DNA of 14,406 nucleotides, taken from contig JAHIST010000034.1 in the NCBI GenBank assembly GCA_018818145.1, positions 1 through 14,406 of the forward strand, given 5' to 3'. A program made the position numbers and the translations under genes. This stretch comes from Patescibacteria group bacterium (GTDB lineage Bacteria > Patescibacteriota > Minisyncoccia > Portnoybacterales > GWB1-42-6). This document shows, piece by piece, positions 4,664 through 11,531 of this stretch. The first letter of the stretch is position 1, and each line of letters opens with the position of its first letter. Below the pieces are notes generated by a model. The model was not told where the DNA came from. It searched no databases and worked only from the letters and a program-made list of their open reading frames with translations.

Positions 4664-5713
4664 ATGAACCAAATTCTCTATATTATTTTAGGAATCGCGG
4701 TTGCCGTAATCGCAATAATGGCCTATCTTTTGTTGCGTAAAAAGCCCGAAGAAAAACCGCAGGATAATTCGGCGATGGTGATGATGCAGGAACAATTAAA
4801 AGAGATTCGGCAAACCCTAGATACAAAAATGGGCGATTCGGCGAAAATAATGCAGCAGCAGTTTTCTCAAAGCGCTAAAATTATCAGAGACGTAACCGAG
4901 CGTCTGACCAAGCTGGACGAAACCAACAAACAAGTGATGGGCGTGGCGGATCAGCTGCAGGGCCTGGAAGACGTTTTGAAAAACCCCAAACACCGCGGGG
5001 TGCTGGGCGAATATTATCTGGAAAATGTTTTAAAAAACGTTTTACCGCCAAAAAATTATCAGATGCAATACGAATTTAAAAACGGCGACATTGTGGACGC
5101 GGCGGTGTTTGTAAAAGATAAAATAATCCCGATTGACTCAAAATTTTCTCTTGAAAATTATAACCGCATTGTTCAGGAAAAAGACCCGCAGCGGCGCGAA
5201 GAGCTGGAAAAACAATTCAAGGCTGATTTGAAAAACCGGATAGACGAAACCGCCAAATACATCAGGCCCAACGAAAACACAATGGATTTTGCTTTTATGT
5301 TTATTCCGGCCGAAGGAATTTATTACGATTTGCTGATAAATCAGGTTGGAGCGATAAAAGTCAACACGCGCGATTTGATTGAATACGCTTTCAAGGAAAG
5401 GCACGTGATTATCGTTTCGCCGACCTCGTTTTTTGCCTATTTGCAAACAGTCATGCAGGGTCTGCGCGCTTTGCAAATTGAAGAGTCGGCCAAGGAAATA
5501 CGCAAATACGTTGAAATGCTGCAAAAACATCTGATGAGCTATGAGGACTATCTGCAAAAACTCGGCAACAATCTTGGCACAACGGTTAATATGTACAACC
5601 GCGCCTACAAAGAGTTTGGCAAAATTGACAAAGATGTTTTCAAAATCACCGGCAAAGCGGGAGAGATTGAGCCCGTGCAGATTGAGGGACCGGCGCACGG
5701 GGAAGAATTATAG
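4664..5713 (+). CDS. rmuC: RmuC family DNA recombination protein
   Basis: This 349-residue protein has an N-terminal membrane anchor (residues 4-24), then a long helical, probably coiled-coil segment (about 38-105), then the RmuC nuclease-like domain (about 107-290). Recognisable family blocks are KHRGVLGEYYLENVL (109-123), DAAVFVKDKIIPIDSKFSLENY (145-166), FMFIPAEGIYYDLL (211-224) and the VSPTSFFAYLQTV block (251-263). E116, D145, D158 and K160 are placed as in a PD-(D/E)XK-type active site. RmuC limits inversions between short inverted repeats in E. coli, an apt partner for a genome rich in palindromic repeats, although that link is inference. The gene is a single unit that ends 2 bases before the rplU promoter. 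No Shine-Dalgarno is visible. Confidence 0.93.
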   Translation: MNQILYIILGIAVAVIAIMAYLLLRKKPEEKPQDNSAMVMMQEQLKEIRQTLDTKMGDSAKIMQQQFSQSAKIIRDVTERLTKLDETNKQVMGVADQLQGLEDVLKNPKHRGVLGEYYLENVLKNVLPPKNYQMQYEFKNGDIVDAAVFVKDKIIPIDSKFSLENYNRIVQEKDPQRREELEKQFKADLKNRIDETAKYIRPNENTMDFAFMFIPAEGIYYDLLINQVGAIKVNTRDLIEYAFKERHVIIVSPTSFFAYLQTVMQGLRALQIEESAKEIRKYVEMLQKHLMSYEDYLQKLGNNLGTTVNMYNRAYKEFGKIDKDVFKITGKAGEIEPVQIEGPAHGEEL

Positions 5714-5715
5714 AT

Positions 5716-5743
5716 TTGACAAAAAACGGTCATTTGTTATACT
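5716..5743 (+). promoter_or_regulatory. rplU promoter
   Basis: TTGACA (5716-5721) and TATACT (5738-5743) are separated by 16 bases. The predicted start is near 5750, giving a leader of about 30 bases. The -35 box begins right after the rmuC stop codon. Confidence 0.7.
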
Positions 5744-5781
5744 AATAAAGCCTCAAAAAGGTATTTTTTATTAGAAAATTT

Positions 5782-6093
5782 ATGGAATTAGCAATAATTA
5801 AAACAGGAGGGAAACAATATAAAGTTTCGCCTGGTAAAAAAATCAGAATAGAGAAGTTAGACGGTAAAGAAGGAGGCAGCATCAATTTTGACGATGTTTT
5901 GTTAGTGGCCGACGATAAAGACGTCAAAATCGGCCAGCCGAGAGTTGAGGGCGCGAAAGTGACCGGCAAAATTTTAAAGCAAGACCGCGCGGACAAAGTG
6001 ATAGTTTTTAAATATAAGTCCAAGAAGCGTTATCATGTAAAGCGGGGACACCGTCAGCCCTTTAGTTTAGTTGAGATTGAGACTATAAAGTAA
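5782..6093 (+). CDS. rplU: 50S ribosomal protein bL21
   Basis: At 103 residues this is full family length. It starts MELAIIKTGGKQYKVSPG and contains FDDVLLVADD, VKIGQPRVEGAKVTGKIL and the C-terminal YKSKKRYHVKRGHRQPF signature. bL21 binds 23S rRNA in the large subunit. In many bacteria rplU is followed by rpmA (bL27). Here the next 320 bases hold foldbacks and a terminator instead, so rpmA must lie elsewhere. It has its own promoter at 5716-5743. The ATG at 5782 has an AT-rich leader without a Shine-Dalgarno. Confidence 0.97.
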   Translation: MELAIIKTGGKQYKVSPGKKIRIEKLDGKEGGSINFDDVLLVADDKDVKIGQPRVEGAKVTGKILKQDRADKVIVFKYKSKKRYHVKRGHRQPFSLVEIETIK

Positions 6094-6095
6094 AT

Positions 6096-6193
6096 CCCCA
6101 CACCACGGCCTGAAGGCCGTGGCATTTAAAAGAATTTTGGTTTTTAAAATCCATCATCTCAGCCTTAAAAGAACGGAGCTTTCTGGTGTGGGG
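6096..6193. repeat. Composite foldback after rplU (possible structured RNA or mobile-element remnant)
   Basis: CCCCACACCA (6096-6105) and TGGTGTGGGG (6184-6193) are perfect 10-base arms about 80 bases apart. Within them CCACGGCC (6103-6110) pairs with GGCCGTGG (6115-6122) around TGAA. The overlap at 6103-6105 makes the two pairings partly exclusive. The inner hairpin resembles those at IS200/IS605 ends, but no transposase is present. An apparent 75-residue frame through it (6119-6346) is judged spurious. Confidence 0.5.
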
Positions 6194-6216
6194 GTAAAGT
6201 TAGAATATAATTATTT

Positions 6217-6252
6217 GCGTAAAAACCGCCCGAATGAGGGCGGTTTTTACGC
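6217..6252. terminator. Strong bidirectional-type terminator hairpin after rplU
   Basis: Perfect 15-base arms GCGTAAAAACCGCCC (6217-6231) and GGGCGGTTTTTACGC (6238-6252) enclose loop GAATGA. GC-rich stem next to T5 on either strand. It most likely ends the rplU transcript and insulates the promoter at 6267-6295. Confidence 0.75.
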
Positions 6253-6266
6253 TGTGGATAAGATAC

Positions 6267-6295
6267 TTGTTGGCCCTTCTTTATTTTGGTATAAT
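6267..6295 (+). promoter_or_regulatory. Promoter of the O-antigen-ligase/TPR gene
   Basis: TTGTTG (6267-6272), a 17-base spacer and consensus TATAAT (6290-6295) preceded by TGG (extended -10). The predicted start is near 6302. Confidence 0.65.
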
Positions 6296-6301
6296 AAAGG
6301 C

Positions 6302-6416
6302 GCAGTAAACCGGAGGCAAACTCACGGCGTTTTTAGTTATTATTAAACAAACTTTTGTCCTCTTTTGCCCATTATTTTAAAACAACAATGGGTTTGGGCA
6401 GTCAAAAGTATCGGCG
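6302..6416 (+). promoter_or_regulatory. 115-base 5' leader with alternative stems
   Basis: CCCATT (6368-6373) can pair with AATGGG (6387-6392). GCCCA (6367-6371) can instead pair with TGGGC (6395-6399), so the stems exclude one another. An isolated CGGAGG at 6311-6316 is not followed by a usable start. No riboswitch class is recognised. Confidence 0.3.
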
Positions 6417-8801
6417 ATGGATAAAGATTCCAAAATCGCAATTCTTTGCAGTCTGATTATTAAGTGGGGGTTGTATCTTTTTGTTTTTTTGACCCCCTTG
6501 TTCTTTCTGCCTTTTAACGCCAGCGTGGTTGAATTAAATAAGCAGCTGCTTTTAATTGCTTTTAGTTTGATTTTTTTGATAGCCTGGCTGGGTAAAATGA
6601 TTGCCCAAGGAAAAGTTGAAATTCGCAAAAGTTTATTGAATATCGGTATCATCCTTTTTCTCGTTTTCTGTCTGGTCAGCGTTCTTTTGTCAAAAAATCT
6701 TTATCAGGGCTTAGTCGGTTTTGGCGGCACTGTTTCAGAATCATTTTTTGCTCTTTTGGGGTTTGCCATCATCTTTTTTGTTGTTGTCAATAATTTCAAA
6801 AAGGTGGAAGAAATTTCCGGTTTGGTTTTTTCTTTAACCTTGTCCGGTATATTGGCTGGAATTTTCGGGCTGATGCAATTGGCCGGCAAATTTATTTTTT
6901 CTTGGGATTTTACCGAAGTTTTCAGTTTTAACACAATTGGCTCTGCCAATTCGCTGGAAATATTTTTAGCCGCGCTTTTGGTTTTAAGCGCAGTTTTATT
7001 TGCAGAAACGAATTTGGCAAGATGGCGGCAGTTTTTTCACGGCGCCGCCGCTATCTTTTTCCTTTTTGCTATTTTGGCGATAAACTTCCCCAATGTCTGG
7101 TGGGCTCTGGCGATTGCGGCAATAATAATAATTGCTTTGGGAATTATTAATCGCGAGCAGATGAGCCAATACCGTTTAATTCTGCCAATGGTAGTGTTGG
7201 CTTTTGCCGTGCTGATGCTGCTTACCAGATTAACCGTTTTCTCCACCTGGCTTAATGTGCCGACTGAAGTTTCGCCGTCTTTGAGCGCCAGCATAGATAT
7301 TAATAAGCAGGTGATTAAAAATAATTTATTTTTCGGAACCGGACCGGGCAGCTATTCTTATGATTACGGATTGTATCGTTCTCCGGTTTTGAACCAGACG
7401 GATTTTTGGAATGTCAGATTTAACCAGGGCTTTTCTAAAATGTTAAGCCAGCCGGCCACTTTGGGCTTATTTGGTTTTGCGACTTGGATTTTGATTTTAG
7501 CCGGTTTTGCTGTCTATGGATTTGTCATCTTAATCCGTCGCCGCGGGAAAAACTGGGCGCTGGCCTTGGGCCTGTTTTCAGCCTGGTTTTTGTTGGCCTT
7601 TTTACAATTTCTATACGCGGGTAATTTCACCCTGGAGTTCGTTTTTTGGCTGACAATGGCTTTGGCTTTGCTGACTTTGAAAACTTTGGTGCCAGTCGGC
7701 AAAACAGAAGAGGATTTTAAAGAGGAAGTTATTTCTGTCGGATTTGACCGTAATTCTCCAATGGCGTCAATTCTGTCTTTTTCTTTTGTGATTGTTCTGG
7801 TTGTGTCCATCAGCGCTTTTTATCTTGGCGGCACTTATTATTATGCCGATGTTTTGTACCAGCGCGGGTCGCTTCTGGTTTCCCAGAAAAATGATCTTGA
7901 AAACGGCTCCGCAGCTGTTTCCAAGGCAGTGCTGCTCAATCCCTACAATGATTTATATTTGCGGACGTTTTCGCAAATCGCCCTGTTGCGAGTTAATGAA
8001 GAATTTTCCAAGCCCCAGTCGGTAGGCCGCGATTCTTTGATTCAGAACTACAGCGCCGTGGCTATTAACATTGCCAAGCGCACAACCGATTTGGCGTCGC
8101 TTAATGTTGACAACTGGGTGCAGCGCGCGGCTATCTATCGGGCGGTGATGCCCTACACCAATGGAGCCGACCAGTGGGCTTTTGATTCTTATGAAGGAGC
8201 GATAAAACTGGAACCCAATAATCCCTTCTATTATCTGGAGCTGGGCCGCGCTTATGTTTTGGCCGCTGATTTGCTTTCTTATACCGCCGGCCAGGACCAA
8301 GAGAAGCAGGCGAAAATGAATGAATATTTAAAGAAGGGAGAAGAAGCTTTAAGCAAATCGGTTGAGCTTAAGCCCGATTACGCTCCGGCGATTTTCCAGC
8401 TGTCGCTGGTGTATGACCGAGAAGGAATGCTTGACGAAGCAATTGCTAAAATGAAAGAAACCAGAGATATATATCCGCAAGACATCGGAGTTGCCTTTCA
8501 GCTGGGCCTGCTTTATTACAAACAGCCCAGCCTTGATTTAGCCAGAACAGAATTTGAAAGAGCAGTGATGCTTGATACTAATTATTCAAACGCTCGCTAT
8601 TTTCTAGGCTTGATTTATGACAAGCAGGGCGATAAGGCCAAAGCCATTGAGCAGTTTGAAAAAATAGCCGAGCTTAATCCCGACAATCAAGATGTCAAAA
8701 CTATTCTGGATAATCTGAGGGCCGGGAAGCCGGCAATAGCGCAGCAGCCTTCGCAGCTGCCGATTCCGGAGCAAGAACCGCAGGAAGAAAGCAGGAGATA
8801 A
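6417..8801 (+). CDS. O-antigen ligase/polymerase-like membrane protein with C-terminal TPRs
   Basis: This is a 794-residue protein. The first 480 residues or so contain about ten to twelve hydrophobic helices (starting near 13-33, 41-58, 71-87 and so on, with a last helix near 450-470). The block FFGTGPGSYSYDYGLYRS (about 306-323) is typical of the large loop of the Wzy/WaaL O-antigen ligase superfamily. The C-terminal part has TPR repeats, clearest at about 655-760 (for example AIFQLSLVYDREGMLDEAIAKM, then FQLGLLYYKQ, then ARYFLGLIYDKQGDKAKAIEQFEKI), and ends in a Pro/Gln/Glu-rich tail. It probably transfers or polymerises a lipid-linked glycan, or glycosylates surface proteins, with the TPRs giving protein contacts. 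The substrate is unknown. It has its own promoter, leader and terminator. Confidence 0.8.
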   Translation: MDKDSKIAILCSLIIKWGLYLFVFLTPLFFLPFNASVVELNKQLLLIAFSLIFLIAWLGKMIAQGKVEIRKSLLNIGIILFLVFCLVSVLLSKNLYQGLVGFGGTVSESFFALLGFAIIFFVVVNNFKKVEEISGLVFSLTLSGILAGIFGLMQLAGKFIFSWDFTEVFSFNTIGSANSLEIFLAALLVLSAVLFAETNLARWRQFFHGAAAIFFLFAILAINFPNVWWALAIAAIIIIALGIINREQMSQYRLILPMVVLAFAVLMLLTRLTVFSTWLNVPTEVSPSLSASIDINKQVIKNNLFFGTGPGSYSYDYGLYRSPVLNQTDFWNVRFNQGFSKMLSQPATLGLFGFATWILILAGFAVYGFVILIRRRGKNWALALGLFSAWFLLAFLQFLYAGNFTLEFVFWLTMALALLTLKTLVPVGKTEEDFKEEVISVGFDRNSPMASILSFSFVIVLVVSISAFYLGGTYYYADVLYQRGSLLVSQKNDLENGSAAVSKAVLLNPYNDLYLRTFSQIALLRVNEEFSKPQSVGRDSLIQNYSAVAINIAKRTTDLASLNVDNWVQRAAIYRAVMPYTNGADQWAFDSYEGAIKLEPNNPFYYLELGRAYVLAADLLSYTAGQDQEKQAKMNEYLKKGEEALSKSVELKPDYAPAIFQLSLVYDREGMLDEAIAKMKETRDIYPQDIGVAFQLGLLYYKQPSLDLARTEFERAVMLDTNYSNARYFLGLIYDKQGDKAKAIEQFEKIAELNPDNQDVKTILDNLRAGKPAIAQQPSQLPIPEQEPQEESRR

Positions 8802-8823
8802 GCGTGTTTATTATTGTACCGGG

Positions 8824-8858
8824 CAGCCCCGCCCTTCGCGAAGGGCGGGGCTGTTTTT
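8824..8858 (+). terminator. Strong intrinsic terminator after the O-antigen-ligase/TPR gene
   Basis: CAGCCCCGCCCTTCG (8824-8838) and CGAAGGGCGGGGCTG (8839-8853) are perfectly complementary and are followed by T5. It lies 22 bases after the stop codon. Confidence 0.9.
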
Positions 8859-8929
8859 GGTTGTGCAAAACATTTTTAGGCAGTTGTTTGGCAGCGTGGG
8901 TGTTTATTCGGAGGGATTAAATATTGTAG

Positions 8930-8996
8930 ATTTACGATTTAAGAATTAAGATTTAAGAATGCGGATTTAAAATTCGTATGGGCGGAATTCGTATGC
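8930..8996. repeat. AT-rich short direct repeats
   Basis: GATTTA-like units recur (ATTTAAGAAT twice around 8938-8960). ATTCGTATG occurs twice (near 8972 and 8988). This looks like slippage-type intergenic DNA, and no gene is visible. A similar AATTGGTAATTGG reiteration lies at 184-204. Confidence 0.5.
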
Positions 8997-9032
8997 AAAA
9001 AAGCCCCCTTCGAGTTTCCTCGGCGGGGGCTT
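8997..9032 (-). terminator. recR terminator
   Basis: AAGCCCCC (9001-9008) pairs with GGGGGCTT (9025-9032), with inner CGAG (9011-9014) and CTCG (9019-9022). On the minus strand the stem is followed by a T6 run. It lies 35 bases after the recR stop. Confidence 0.85.
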
Positions 9033-9066
9033 GGCGTAATGATTTATTCGTCCTTTTAGCAGATTA

Positions 9067-9675
9067 TTAATGCCTGAATTTTAGTGCATTGACCAACGTC
9101 GTTTCGTCAGCATACTCCAAATCACTGCCCGTGGCAAGGCCGCGATTTAATTTTGTAATTTTGACATTTAGGGGTTTTAGAAGCCGTTCAAGATATAGCG
9201 CCGTCGTGTCGCCTTCGGTGGTAGGATTGAACGCCAAGATGATTTCTATTGGTCGGCTGTCTTGTTTGGCGGTCAGCTGTTTTATTCGCGCGATTAATTC
9301 TTTGATGTGGAGTTTGTCTGGTGTTAAACCTTCAATAGGCGAAATCAAGCCGCCCAAAACATGATAGACGCCGCTAAATTGGCGCGTGCGCTCAATTGGG
9401 ATAATATCCAAAATATCCTCTACCGCGCAAATTAAATTTTGCTGGCGTTTTTGGTCAGCGCAAATAGCGCAAAGAGTTGAATCAGAAGTGAGGTTGAAAC
9501 AGCGCGGACAAACCTTGGTTCGGGTTTTCAAATCTTTGAGCGTCTGCGCCAAATCATGCAAGTCTCTTTCGGGTTGATTGAGCAGATAAAAAGCCAGCCG
9601 CGTGGCGGAACGTTGGCCAAGGCCGGGGAGCCTACTGAAATGGTCAATTAAAGCTTTAAGAGGTGGCGGGAGCAT
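9067..9675 (-). CDS. recR: Recombination protein RecR
   Basis: This 202-residue protein is full length for the family. It has a helix-hairpin-helix (LPGLGQRSATRLAFYLL, 16-32), a C4 zinc finger (C56, C59, C69, C72) and a Toprim domain (about 80-175) with E86 and NPTTEGDTTA (150-159), ending with GLATGSDLEYADETTL (179-194). RecR works with RecO, and with RecF where present, to load RecA at gaps and stalled forks. It follows dnaB in the same direction with a 169-base AT-rich gap, so co-transcription is possible. In many bacteria recR follows dnaX and a YbaB gene, which is not the case here. There is no clear Shine-Dalgarno at ATG 9675. Confidence 0.96.
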   Translation of the reverse strand: MLPPPLKALIDHFSRLPGLGQRSATRLAFYLLNQPERDLHDLAQTLKDLKTRTKVCPRCFNLTSDSTLCAICADQKRQQNLICAVEDILDIIPIERTRQFSGVYHVLGGLISPIEGLTPDKLHIKELIARIKQLTAKQDSRPIEIILAFNPTTEGDTTALYLERLLKPLNVKITKLNRGLATGSDLEYADETTLVNALKFRH

Positions 9676-9719
9676 TGTGATAATTGTGGCTTAATCAGTT
9701 AAATTAAAAAATAAAATAT

Positions 9720-9844
9720 CAAAATGTAAAATTTAAGTGTCGCGCTACGCCCGCTTTGCCATAGCTTTAGCGAGGCGAGCGCGACTTATTTCAACATTTT
9801 GCAATGTCATTTTTCATTTTAATTTTTACATTTTTCATTTTATT
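9720..9844. repeat. Inverted repeat and AT-rich direct repeats between dnaB and recR
   Basis: CAAAATGT (9720-9727) and GTCGCGCT (9739-9746) are mirrored by AGCGCGAC (9778-9785) and ACATTTTG (9794-9801). The centre 9750-9775 resembles the element nested at 11271-11296 (opposite orientation). From 9803 to 9844, TTTTTCATTTTA-like units repeat. Confidence 0.6.
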
Positions 9845-11203
9845 TTATTCCCCGAAGTGTCTTTCCAGGCTTTTAAAACTCACCTGTGAGTCGTTAAAAT
9901 ATAATTCTACTTTGCCCAGCGGTCCGTTGCGGTGTTTGGAAATGATAATGTCGGCGAGATTGGGACGCGAAGAGTCTTTTTTAGCTTTATCTTCGCGGTA
10001 AATAAACAGCACCACATCGGCGTCCTGCTCAATTGAGCCGGATTCGCGCAAGTCGGCCAAGCGGGGAATTTGGTCGGGCCGGCCCTCAACCGCTCGCGAT
10101 AGCTGTGAAAGCGCCAAAACCGGCACCTCAAGCTCGCGCGCCAAACCTTTGAGGGAGCGGGAAATTTCGGTAACCTGCTGAACCATGCTGTCATAATGAG
10201 TATGGGGCATTATTAATTGTAAATAGTCAACAATAATAAGTCCCAGACCGTGCTCGGCCTGAAGGCGTCGGCCCATTGTGCGCATCTGCAGCACGGTTGG
10301 CGCGGCGGCGTCATCTATGAAAATCGGCGCCTCCGACAGCGTGGCCATGGCTTCCTGAATCCTGATAAAGTCATTATCAAGGCCATCCGAAGACAACCGG
10401 CCGGTACGCAGTTTCCACAAATCAATGCCGGCCTGCGACGCGATTAACCGGTCAACCACATCGTGTTTGGACATCTCCAGCGAAAAGATGCCCACCGGCA
10501 CTTTTCCTTTGAGCGCCACTTGGCGGGCGATATCCATGGCTAGTGCCGTTTTGCCCAAGGAGGGCCTGGCCGCCAAAATTATCAGATCGGATTTTTGCAG
10601 GCCGGCTAGAATATTATCCAGTTCAATAAAACCGGTTGGCACGCCGCGCAGAGCGCCGTCGCCCTTGTGGAGCTTGTCAATTCTTTCAAAAGCTTCTTCC
10701 AGCGCATTTTTGACCGGCAAAAATTCCTGGGTCAGCGTTTTTTGCGAAATGCTGAAAATTCTTTGTTCCGCTTCATCCAGTATCCTTTCTATAGTTTCCT
10801 CTTCTCTGAAGCCAAGCCGGGTGATGTGCTCGGCCGCCTCTATCAGGTCGCGCAGGACTTTTTTATGGTGCACGATTTTGGCGTAGTGCAAAACATGGGC
10901 GGCGGTGGGGACGGTATTTACCAGAGTTGCCAAATAAGCCGGACCGCCCACGCCCTCCAGTTTTCCCAGCTCTTCAAGGCGATTGTTCAAGCTAAGTAAA
11001 TCAATCGGCTCGCCTTTTTCGTATAGTTCAATCATCGCCGCGAAAATATCATTATGGACCTGACGGTAAAAATCGCCGGGGCGCAAAATATCCGCCACGC
11101 GGATGATGGCGTTTTTGTCCAACATCAAACAGCCAAGCACAGATTGCTCGGCTTCAGTGTTTTGGGGAGGAAGTTTGTCGGGCAGGTCATTTTTGGACGG
11201 CAT
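9845..11203 (-). CDS. dnaB: Replicative DNA helicase DnaB
   Basis: This 452-residue protein has the full DnaB layout. The N-terminal domain (about 12-115) begins PPQNTEAEQSVLGCLMLD. After a linker comes the RecA-like ATPase, with Walker A AARPSLGKTA (211-220, K218), SLEMSK (241-246), Walker B GLIIVDYLQL (321-330), DLRESGSIEQDADVV (384-398) and KHRNGPLG (423-430) carrying the arginine-finger region. The hexamer unwinds DNA ahead of the replisome. No intein interrupts the motifs. ATG 11203 gives the usual N-terminus. GGGGG 11 or so bases upstream comes from a family B repeat and may serve as a weak ribosome binding site. The predicted promoter is at 11334-11361. Confidence 0.97.
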   Translation of the reverse strand: MPSKNDLPDKLPPQNTEAEQSVLGCLMLDKNAIIRVADILRPGDFYRQVHNDIFAAMIELYEKGEPIDLLSLNNRLEELGKLEGVGGPAYLATLVNTVPTAAHVLHYAKIVHHKKVLRDLIEAAEHITRLGFREEETIERILDEAEQRIFSISQKTLTQEFLPVKNALEEAFERIDKLHKGDGALRGVPTGFIELDNILAGLQKSDLIILAARPSLGKTALAMDIARQVALKGKVPVGIFSLEMSKHDVVDRLIASQAGIDLWKLRTGRLSSDGLDNDFIRIQEAMATLSEAPIFIDDAAAPTVLQMRTMGRRLQAEHGLGLIIVDYLQLIMPHTHYDSMVQQVTEISRSLKGLARELEVPVLALSQLSRAVEGRPDQIPRLADLRESGSIEQDADVVLFIYREDKAKKDSSRPNLADIIISKHRNGPLGKVELYFNDSQVSFKSLERHFGE

Positions 11204-11213
11204 AGTTTTTCTT

Positions 11214-11245
11214 CCCCCTTTGCAAAGGGGGATTGAGGGGGACTT
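11214..11245. repeat. Palindromic repeat family B copy in dnaB leader
   Basis: CCCCCTTT-GC-AAAGGGGG, then ATTGAGGGGGACTT, gives the same hairpin-plus-tail unit as in lgt. It sits 10 bases from the dnaB start codon. Confidence 0.75.
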
Positions 11246-11257
11246 ATTAACTATTAT

Positions 11258-11321
11258 AAAATCCTCCTCGCCTCGCTATCGCTTTGGCGAAGCGGGCCTA
11301 ACCCTCCTTTAAAAAGGAGGG
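11258..11321. repeat. Family B repeat interrupted by another palindromic element
   Basis: Read on the minus strand: CCCTCCTTTTTAAAGGAGGG, then TTAG, an interruption, and finally AGGAGGATTT. The interrupting 11271-11296 is itself palindrome-like and matches 9750-9775 at most positions. Confidence 0.7.
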
Positions 11322-11333
11322 AATTGTTAATTT

Positions 11334-11361
11334 AGTATATCATTGTCATTTTGTCTGGCAA
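11334..11361 (-). promoter_or_regulatory. Predicted dnaB promoter
   Basis: On the minus strand TTGCCA (11361-11356), a 16-base spacer and TATACT (11339-11334) preceded by TGA (extended -10). The -35 box lies within the palindrome CTGGC-AA-GCCAG (11355-11366), which could be an operator. Confidence 0.5.
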
Positions 11362-11429
11362 GCCAGGTAGTAGAAATTCGGCTGTCGCTTTGCGACTATT
11401 TAATTTTGACCGAATTTTCACTACCTGGC
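11362..11429. repeat. Long imperfect hairpin between cysS and dnaB
   Basis: The 20-base arms at 11362-11381 and 11410-11429 match at 18 positions. An inner hairpin GTCGC-TTT-GCGAC lies at 11384-11396. The remaining loop is AT-rich. There is no coding frame. With the repeats and promoter it fills the 327-base gap between dnaB and cysS. Confidence 0.65.
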
Positions 11430-11475
11430 AAGGCGAGATTTGGGCAAAAAAAGGGGATTAGCAGTGGATAATTAA

Positions 11476-11505
11476 AAGAAAAACTTGGCATTATAATATG
11501 CCAAG
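11476..11505 (-). terminator. cysS terminator
   Basis: CTTGGCAT (11484-11491) pairs with ATGCCAAG (11498-11505), loop TATAAT. On the minus strand a TTTTTCTTTT run follows. It lies 26 bases after the cysS stop. Confidence 0.8.
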
Positions 11506-11531
11506 CCCCCCTTCTTGAATATTCGTAAATA

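Noticed and set aside
5138..5698. Long 186-residue frame antisense to rmuC
   Set aside because: A shadow frame fully inside a well-supported gene, with no start signals or recognisable domain.
6119..6346. 75-residue frame after rplU starting at GTG
   Set aside because: It crosses a foldback, a strong terminator and the next gene's promoter, and begins inside a hairpin arm.
9803..9844. CRISPR-like short repeats between recR and dnaB
   Set aside because: The units are AT-rich, degenerate and only about 12 bases, without regular spacers or cas genes.
10425..10886. 153-residue frame antisense to dnaB
   Set aside because: A shadow of dnaB; low-complexity serine-rich translation without motifs.
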